A stretch of 64,000 nucleotides of DNA from Antedon mediterranea. Lineage: Eukaryota > Echinodermata > Crinoidea > Comatulida > Antedonidae. The first letter of the stretch is position 1. Each line of letters starts with the position of its first letter. The stretch is taken from NCBI RefSeq assembly GCF_964355755.1, contig NC_092680.1:9525001-9589000 (forward strand), given 5' to 3'. A program made the translations under genes and the position numbers. The notes under the pieces were generated by a model that saw only the letters and a program-made list of their open reading frames with translations, made no database searches and was not told where the DNA came from. Shown piece after piece: positions 57,047 to 64,000 of the stretch.

Positions 57047-58314
57047 TATTTAAATTTATATGGAACGGAAAACCCGATAAAGTCAAAAGAAAAGTCATGC
57101 TTAACAATTTTGACGAAGGAGGGTTAAAAATTCCCCATATTAAGAGTTACTGTACATCTCTCAAATCATGTTGGGTGAAAAGATATCTTGATGGAAATCA
57201 ATCCAAGTGGAAAGTGTTTTTAAAAAGTAAGATTAAAGAGGTTGGAGGAAATATTGTTTTTGAAACCAACTTTTCTAAATCTTAAAAAATATTAAAACAT
57301 TTGAAAGGTTCCATAAAGATATACTCTCTGCTTGGAGTGAATACAATTTGGTAGAACCGTATACGACAGAGGACATCTTAAATCAATCTTTATGGAACAA
57401 CTCATGTTTTGATAAAAGAGAAAAAAAGTTGAAAAAAATTGGTTGATTAAAAATGTAAAAACTATGTAAAAGATATCGTGAACAAAGAAGGGAAAATATT
57501 AGAACTAGACGAATTTAACCATAAATATAATTTTAAACCAAACTTCTTATTATATCACCAGATTGTAAATTCAATTCCCAAGCTCTGGAAACAGAAATTA
57601 ATTGAACAAGGTGTAGACACAACTAATGAAGTTGAATCTAAATTACAGACATTTATTTCTTTGAAAACGAGAAATTGTCATTATATCTATAAACACATAA
57701 TATTAAAACATGTTGAAGAGCCAATTGGAATTGAATCCAAATGGGAAAGGGAGTTTGACAACAAACTTGATTGGAAAAACCGTTTCTCAAATTTACACGA
57801 CTGTACAGATGAAACCAAGCTAAAAAATGTTCAATTTAAATTTATTCATCGTATAATTTATACAAATACAATGCTCTTTAAGATGTCAAAGGTCGATTCA
57901 CCAATGTGTAGTTTTTGCAAGGAAAGGCAGGAAACACTGCTACATATGTTCTTTGAATGTGATCTAGTAAAGAAAATATGGAAAAATGTAAAACAATATA
58001 TGTATCAAAATATCAACAATAACTTAATTATCACCAAAAAAAGTATATGTTTTGGTTTTGGAAAAACACACAGTGATGCAAACATTCTAATTTTAATTAG
58101 TGGTACATATTTAATTGCAAAATCAAAGAACAATTATTTTTATAAAGTATATTTTTGCGATACATTATTATTTTTTTTTCTTTTAATTCATTACTCTCTT
58201 ATTTTTGAGAGAGTATTATCGTGTTTCTTCTTATTTGTTTAATAGTTACGTTACCTTTATCTCTTAATTTTGTATTATGTATGTGTTGAAATGAAATTTA
58301 AAAAAATAAAAAAA
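57047..58314 (+). mobile_element. L1-C: 5'-truncated L1/Tx1-like fragment inserted in LINE-D
   Basis: Carries only the end of ORF2: EGGLKIPHIKSYCTSLKSCW, several stops, then an open stretch 57,478-58,242 with the C-terminal zinc motif (CSFCKERQETLLHMFFEC). It ends in an A-rich tail (AAAAAAATAAAAAAAA). It is flanked by the 11-bp duplication AGATGGCAGGA (57,036-57,046 and 58,315-58,325), the mark of target-primed reverse transcription. The host LINE-D frame is restored across the gap. Confidence 0.88.
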
Positions 58315-58812
58315 AGATGGCAGGACAGGGTAACAAACAACAGTATCCTTGATAGATGTGGCATTCCTTCGATGTTTACATTAATTCGACAGCGAAGACA
58401 ACGATGGCTTGGTCATGTCAGAAGAACGGATGATACAATTACTCCAAAGGTTATGTTGTATGGTGAGCTAGTGAATTGTAAAAGATCCAAAAGACGTCCA
58501 CTTTTGCGTTTCAAAGATGCATGTGAAAGAGACTTGAAGGCAATGAACATCAAATGTTAACAACTTGGGAAAAAAGGCTGATGACCGAAAATCATGGAAA
58601 GACTGTATTAAGGCAGGACTTGTACACAGCGAAGAAAGATATCGAATGGAAAATGAAGAGAGGTATCTGAAAAGAAAATCTAGATCAGCTACTGGAACTC
58701 ACACAGACTCACTGGATAACGGATGAAATCCTCTCCAATGTTGTTTCCATAGTCAATTTTGACCGAAGGATGCCTGATGATGATGAGTCCAGTCAATCTA
58801 GTGATATTTAGA
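58315..58812 (+). pseudogene. LINE-D, 3' part
   Basis: Continues WQDRVTNNSILDRCGIPSMF, then RQRRQRWLGHVRRTDDTITP, KVMLYGELVNCKRSKRRPLL and FKDACERDLKAMNI, the characteristic C-terminal end of this LINE group, to a stop near 58,558. Further conserved sequence in another frame (SWKDCIKAGLVHSEERYRME) runs to about 58,730. Confidence 0.83.
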
Positions 58813-58976
58813 GGTAAACCCACCACAAATTGCAATATTAACGAAACATTGATTTTTTTCATTCCAATTGTAGTTTAGAATGAAAATAAATATTAAAAGT
58901 CACCGAAAATTGAAGCATTGGAACACATTATATTTTACGTAATCTCAACAACTATATAGTAATTTTATTCCGTAAA
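58813..58976. other. Short non-coding spacer
   Basis: No recognised feature. Confidence 0.3.
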
Positions 58977-59637
58977 TATTTTTGGGGTAGGGGGTAACAT
59001 TTATGCCCATATAACTTGTGGTTTTATAATCCAATCTCAATAATCTTAAAATCAATGTGTAGGATATATATTTCTTTCTAATATACAATTTAAAAAAAAT
59101 AACACAACACTTATTTATATAACTAGAGGTCAAAAGGACCTTTTATAAAAACTCATTTTTTCCTTAAAAACTGCAATATCGTATGCCATATTCGTGGATG
59201 CAATTAATCAAAATTGTGCTTTTACTGTACTTATCGATATATTAAATAGAAAACATGATGTTAACTAGAATAATTTTTTAAGTACTGATGTACTATTCTT
59301 ATTGAAACTGATTCTTGATCAAATGTAATGTAAACAATTTTGGGGTAGGGGTAACGTTTATGCCTATAATCCATTGTTTTATAATCATACATTATTAACT
59401 TTAGTACCAATGTGTAGAGTATATATTATATCCTACCAATATACATTAAAGAAAAACAATTAATACCACAGTTATATGTAACTAGAGGTAAACATGTCAT
59501 TGACCTTTTACAAAAACTCAAATTTGTCCTAACAAAAATAATGATTAACTGCAACGTCTTATTCTATAATTGTCGATGCATTTGATGCAACCTGTGTTTT
59601 TTCTGTACCTATCGTCATATAGAATAGGAAAAATATA
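58977..59637 (+). repeat. Two-copy tandem duplication, unit about 360 bp, diverged
   Basis: Unit 1 starts at about 58,977 and unit 2 at about 59,336. Both begin TTTTGGGGTAGGGG(G)TAAC and share, in the same order, words such as TTTATGCC, AATGTGTAG, AACTAGAGGT, GACCTTTTA and CTGTAC. Substitutions and small indels are frequent. Non-coding; it abuts the BEL/Pao remnant. Confidence 0.78.
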
Positions 59638-59641
59638 TTAA

Positions 59642-62290
59642 AATAGAAGTATTTGGGATGCCACGCATTACAAACAGACTACTCCTTCAAGGCACTGAGA
59701 CGTTAGCTGAAATCTTCAAGGTGGAAAAGCATCTGTTAGAGAGACCTACAGGTGCAGTAGAATTGTTGATAGGAGCAGACAATGCAAGTCTATTTCCGAC
59801 CATTCTGCGGACTGAAGGGGAATTGGCTCTATGTGAAGGGACGTTTGGAGTAATGGTTTTTGGTAAACATCCTATGTGTGGGAGTGAGTCTAGCGCAACC
59901 AATCTTACGTACATAGAAAAAAAGGTTTCTTCGCAATTCCTTGATATAGAAAGTATGGGAGTTGCTTGCAATCCGAAGTGCGGAAGTATGGCAATTGTCC
60001 TATCGGGTCAAAACGATTTACCCTAAAGGAAGAAAGAGAACTGAATCTTATTGACGAAGGTTTGAGTTATTTAGATGGTCAATGGACAGCCAAATATCCA
60101 TGGATCAGAGATCTTAAAGATTTAGCGGACAACCGATCGGTTGCGGAAGTGAAACTGAGAGCAACCGAAAAGAGATTACAGAAAATTTAGAAATATGCAG
60201 AGTGTTATGCTTCACATATAGACGACATGATAGAGAGGAAAGTTGCTCGTAAGTTATCTGACTTATCTGATGAGGACCTGTTCACTACATATCACATCAC
60301 CGAATAGCAAAACCGGACAGTAAAAGTACACCTGTAAGAATTGTTTTTAACAGTAGTGCAAACTATAAGGGCCATGTGCTGAATGGATATTGGGCCAAAG
60401 GACCAGACGTTAACAATAACTTGTTGGCCGTTCTATTTCAATTTAGAAGAGAACAAGTTGCTTTAGTACGAGATATTAAGAAAATGTACCACACAGTATT
60501 GATATTTCAATGTTGTACCAGCATACCAATCGCTTTCTTTGGAAGAATATGGAGATAGATCGTCCAATTCACACTTACTGTGTCACAGCGATGAATTTTG
60601 GAGATGGACCATCTGCTACTATGGCTATAAGAGCACTACAAAAGACTACAGAGCTTTCGGCAGCACAAACTCTACAGGAAAACGTGTATATGGACGATAT
60701 TGCCGATAATCTACAGACCGTAGAAAAGGCCTACGAGAGATCCAAAGAGATCAACGCTATACTGAGCAAAGGAAGTTTCAATGTTAAAGAGTGGACCATC
60801 TCAGGCGTAAACATGGAGGCTACCAAGTTTTTAGGGTTAGAGTGGAACCCCCGAGACGATAAGCTTAAAGCACCAGTACCAACGTACTGCGAAGAAGTAG
60901 GAACCCTGACTAAGAGGAAATGTTTAGGTGCAGCCAATTCCATATATGATCCATTAGGGTTACTATCTTCAGTGACCGTAAGAGCGAAGATGCTACTAAG
61001 AAATTTGTGGGAAAAGAAAGTGGATTAGGATCAAGAGATTGAGCCTGGAGACTTGGGCGAATGGCGCATTTTTCTAAAGGATGTTAAAAATTGCGAAAAG
61101 GTGTCCTCAAAGTGTAGAACCAAGCAAACAAAGCGAAAAACCTACGTTGATAATGTTCTCAGATGCCCGAGAAGAAGCTATGGGGACAGATGCCTACATT
61201 AGATATGAGACGAATATTGGGGTCTTCGAATCTCGCTTGATGGCTGCTAAAAGTAGAGTTGCCCTCGTGAGAATAACAAGTATAGTCAGGTTGGAGTTGA
61301 GCGCGGCAGTGATGAGTGTGCGACTAGCAAAAAAAAAATCACAGAAGAGAGCAGAATCCCGTTTGTAAGGGTTTTATACCTCGTAGACAGCGAAATAGTC
61401 CGATACAGAAAGAGAGCTATGGTTTTAAAACATTCGCTGCGACCAGGACAGGAGAAATTCAGCAGTTTATTGACTCTACTGACTGGTTCTGGGTTGCCGA
61501 CAAAGATAACATTGCAGATATTATTTCTAGGGGTATTACGAGCAAATTTTTAGAAGAGAATAAACAGTCTTTCCAGGGGCCAGAATTCATGAGAAATCCC
61601 TTAGAGCAATGGCAAATCTCTCAGAGTTGTAGCGTTTCGGACATACCAGAAAGAGTTGGAGTGATCATGGTGGCAGACGTAGAGGAAGTGATAGAAAGCC
61701 CTATTAACATTAAAAGATTTGGAAGCTTTGACAAATTGTTAAAAACAACCGCCATTGTTAAGCGCATAGAAAAGCAAAAAAGCTTTAAGTCCGCTGGAAT
61801 AGATCTGAACGAGAACGACATATATGAAGCTGAACGGTATTGGATCAAGACCGTACAACGCCCGATAAGAAACTTAAAGATTAAAATGCCAGTAGCATTT
61901 ACAAACAAATATGGTAGCTTAGGACCGATGATAGACGAAGATGGAATCGTGGTAGTGGGAGAGAGAATCAAGAACCATGTCCATTTCAGTTACAATAACA
62001 AACTAGTACCTCTACTTCCAACAGACCATATGTTTTCTAAGTTGTATTTAGAGAAGGTACATAAATTATCTCACAGTAGAGTGAGCGCTACTATGGCAAA
62101 GGTTAGAGAAAAATATTGGATAATCCGATTAAGGCGCATAGTATCATCAGTAAGAAACAAGTGTATAGGCTGCAGACGCCTTGAAGTGCAGGAACAAATT
62201 ATGGGATCACTACCTATCCAAAAACTAAAACCGTCACCCCCGTGGACTTATGTAGGGTGTGATTATTATTTATTATGTCTTTCACTACTT
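59642..62290 (+). pseudogene. BEL/Pao LTR retrotransposon pol remnant
   Basis: Pol domains in BEL/Pao order: end of the protease (LLIGADNASLFP, EGELALCEGTFGVMV), linker (EERELNLIDEGLSYLDGQW), RT (PVRIVFNSSANYKGHVLNGY, VRDIKKMYH, YMDD at 60,687-60,698, KFLGLEWNPRDDKLK, SIYDPLGLLSSV), then RNase H-like sequence, and an integrase zinc-binding domain (HKLSHSRVSATMAKV, CIGCRR; HHCC type) ending at about 62,275. Many stops and frame changes. No LTRs or gag seen, so both ends are lost. Confidence 0.85.
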
Positions 62291-62417
62291 TAAAGCTCAA
62301 TGTAAATGGGGAGATATAAAGCAAAATCTCCTTAAATTAATGAAATAAAAAAAATGCTATTTTTATCTCTTAAATACATTGTATATAGGCCTAGTAACTA
62401 TATTAGTTTTAAGATAT

Positions 62418-62930
62418 TTCATCCGGGTATGAAGCGACTCACATACACACAGAGCCAAAATATTACCTTGGACTTGCACTGTGTATGGACTCTAACCTTA
62501 CGGTTTTCATTATATATATCATTCCATCCTATCCATTCTAAACACCCTTTTTTCAAGCTTTTGCATTCTTCGTTTTCATCTCATCCATTTTTTTCTTGGT
62601 GAAAAGGGAAGATTCTTTATATTCTTCCCCTGAGTTTATAGCCTCTCTACCCAGACAACGGACACGAACAGAATAAAACAACAATAATAACTTTTTCATA
62701 AGTACGTTTTTTTTAAATCAATTTTTATCGTCAGTTTACTGCCATCGACATATTTTAATTAATTGTATTTTTAAAAATGTATATGAATGTAAATGTGGTT
62801 ACTTCTTAACATCAAAATAATCTTAGTCTTATGTATATACAGTTCAAAAGATATGTATTTTTTTAACAATGTACCTTATAAATAAGAGAATTATATAAAT
62901 GTGCATATATATGTAAGGATGTGGACGACA
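62418..62930 (+). repeat. Rep-A copy
   Basis: Starts CCGGGTATGAAGCGACTCAC and follows the 19,993 copy through the hairpin region (GGGAAGA...TCTTCCC) and into the AT-rich part; the similarity fades by about 62,930, without the A tail. Confidence 0.8.
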
Positions 62931-64000
62931 ACACAAAAGGAAAAACACGCCTTTTCTCACTTTTACCACGGTCCGGTGGTGTATTTGGTTTTAATTTGTT
63001 TTTAGCATAACAATAGAGATCAGTATGGTCCTGAAAACCACAAAATAAATACAATGAGAAACAAAAGTAAATAATATTCTAAAATACAAGCCAATTCTTA
63101 GTAACGACCTCACTTAACAGGCGACTCTAATAAAAAGGATTCTCTCTGAGGACTGCGACTATTACGTCAAACGGCACGTCTACCTAAACAGCCTCTGTAT
63201 ACTTTGTTAGAGTATACAAATACCTAATTAATTACCTACACAATTGCATCATAAGTGCCTGAATATTACTATTATATTACTAGAATAAATGCATGTTGGA
63301 ATTTACTCACACTATTTGAATACTAAACTTAGTCTATTCATTGAATCAAGGAGTTATAATCTTAGGTTTGTGTAAAATATATAAACAATAACAAATCCAT
63401 GGGCACAGCCATTTTGTATGATAAATAGAGGGCGCACTACATGACGATCTATCACGAGCATGGTAGCCTCGTGTATACAAATTAATCAAGTGTGAACTGT
63501 AGGATGAACTATTTTATACAAACTGTTAACTAGAAACTATCTTCTATAAACTAAACATTACTAAATCTATCTAAACATATTTTGTTAATACAAAGAAGGT
63601 TTATCACAAAAGTATATATTATAACATTATATGGCATAAAATCCTAGTTCAAAGATTGTAACACAATACTATTCAATAGGCTTCCTAACTGCACATTCCA
63701 TGAGTCAAGGTTAACCCAAAACAAATGTCTAGGCCTATGAATGCAATCATCTTAAAATACAACATTAATAGTGTTTCTTAAACATAACAGAATCTTATAA
63801 ATGTATAACAAAGTAATATATGTAAAAAGTAGAGCAATTACCTTTTAATCAGATCTTTAATTAAATAAGAGACAAAACTATCTGCTTCCTTGACCGGTTC
63901 ATGAATACAAAAGAAAGAAAATCATTTGAAAAAGACTGTTACAATTATAGGGGGCAGTAACACCTATAGGGGGCAGTATTTAATTATCACATGATTAGAT
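62931..64000. other. Non-coding stretch to the window end
   Basis: No convincing coding sequence. A short direct duplication built on ATAGGGGGCAGTA occurs at about 63,946-63,978. Nothing else recognised. Confidence 0.4.

Overview
The window looks like animal nuclear DNA, most likely from an echinoderm or a related marine deuterostome invertebrate. It is AT-rich, has long gene-poor stretches, and repeatedly shows the taggcctag-type words common in such genomes. It carries APE-type LINEs, a BEL/Pao element and several cut-and-paste DNA transposon types. There is no bacterial operon structure, rRNA, tRNA or CRISPR array. The species is an inference. Only one host gene is visible: the 3' end of a multidomain polyketide synthase at the left edge (nt 3-1907, + strand; ketoreductase, acyl carrier, thioesterase). 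It continues off the window.

Almost everything else is a nested set of transposons. Many insertions can be proved because removing the insert plus one target-site copy restores the reading frame of the interrupted element. From left to right: LINE-A (3.1-5.9 kb). LINE-B (6.9-25.9 kb) is split by a 15.8-kb LTR-retrotransposon composite (9,185-24,945). That composite holds an L1/Tx1-like LINE (L1-A), itself split by an internally deleted CR1-like LINE, plus a structured interspersed repeat (called Rep-A here) and a TTAA-flanked DNA element. Next come LINE remnants E and G on the minus strand (26.4-28.5 kb), a mostly empty stretch with a small MITE (28.5-31.5 kb), and LINE-H followed by an LTR-element tail (31.5-32.5 kb). 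LINE-F (32.65-37.97 kb) is interrupted by a decayed hAT transposon.

The second L1/Tx1-like element (L1-B, 37.97-53.24 kb) is interrupted by a LINE 3' fragment (LINE-C) and by the most striking object in the window: a ~10.6-kb foldback (giant inverted-repeat) element at 40,622-51,220. Inside it are a second 2.2-kb palindrome and a 2.9-kb terminal-inverted-repeat element, all separated by TTAA tetranucleotides. Its right arm also carries a 1.08-kb Mutator-like insertion whose empty site is preserved in the left arm. The rest holds a palindromic MITE, LINE-D interrupted by an L1 fragment (L1-C, 11-bp target duplication), a ~360-bp tandem duplication, a BEL/Pao pol remnant, another Rep-A copy and about 1 kb with nothing recognisable.

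There is no gene network to describe apart from the polyketide synthase. The other coding sequences are selfish-element proteins (reverse transcriptase, endonuclease, RNA-binding ORF1, transposase, integrase) in various states of decay. The best preserved are L1-A ORF2 and LINE-F ORF2, which are broken mainly at homopolymer runs.
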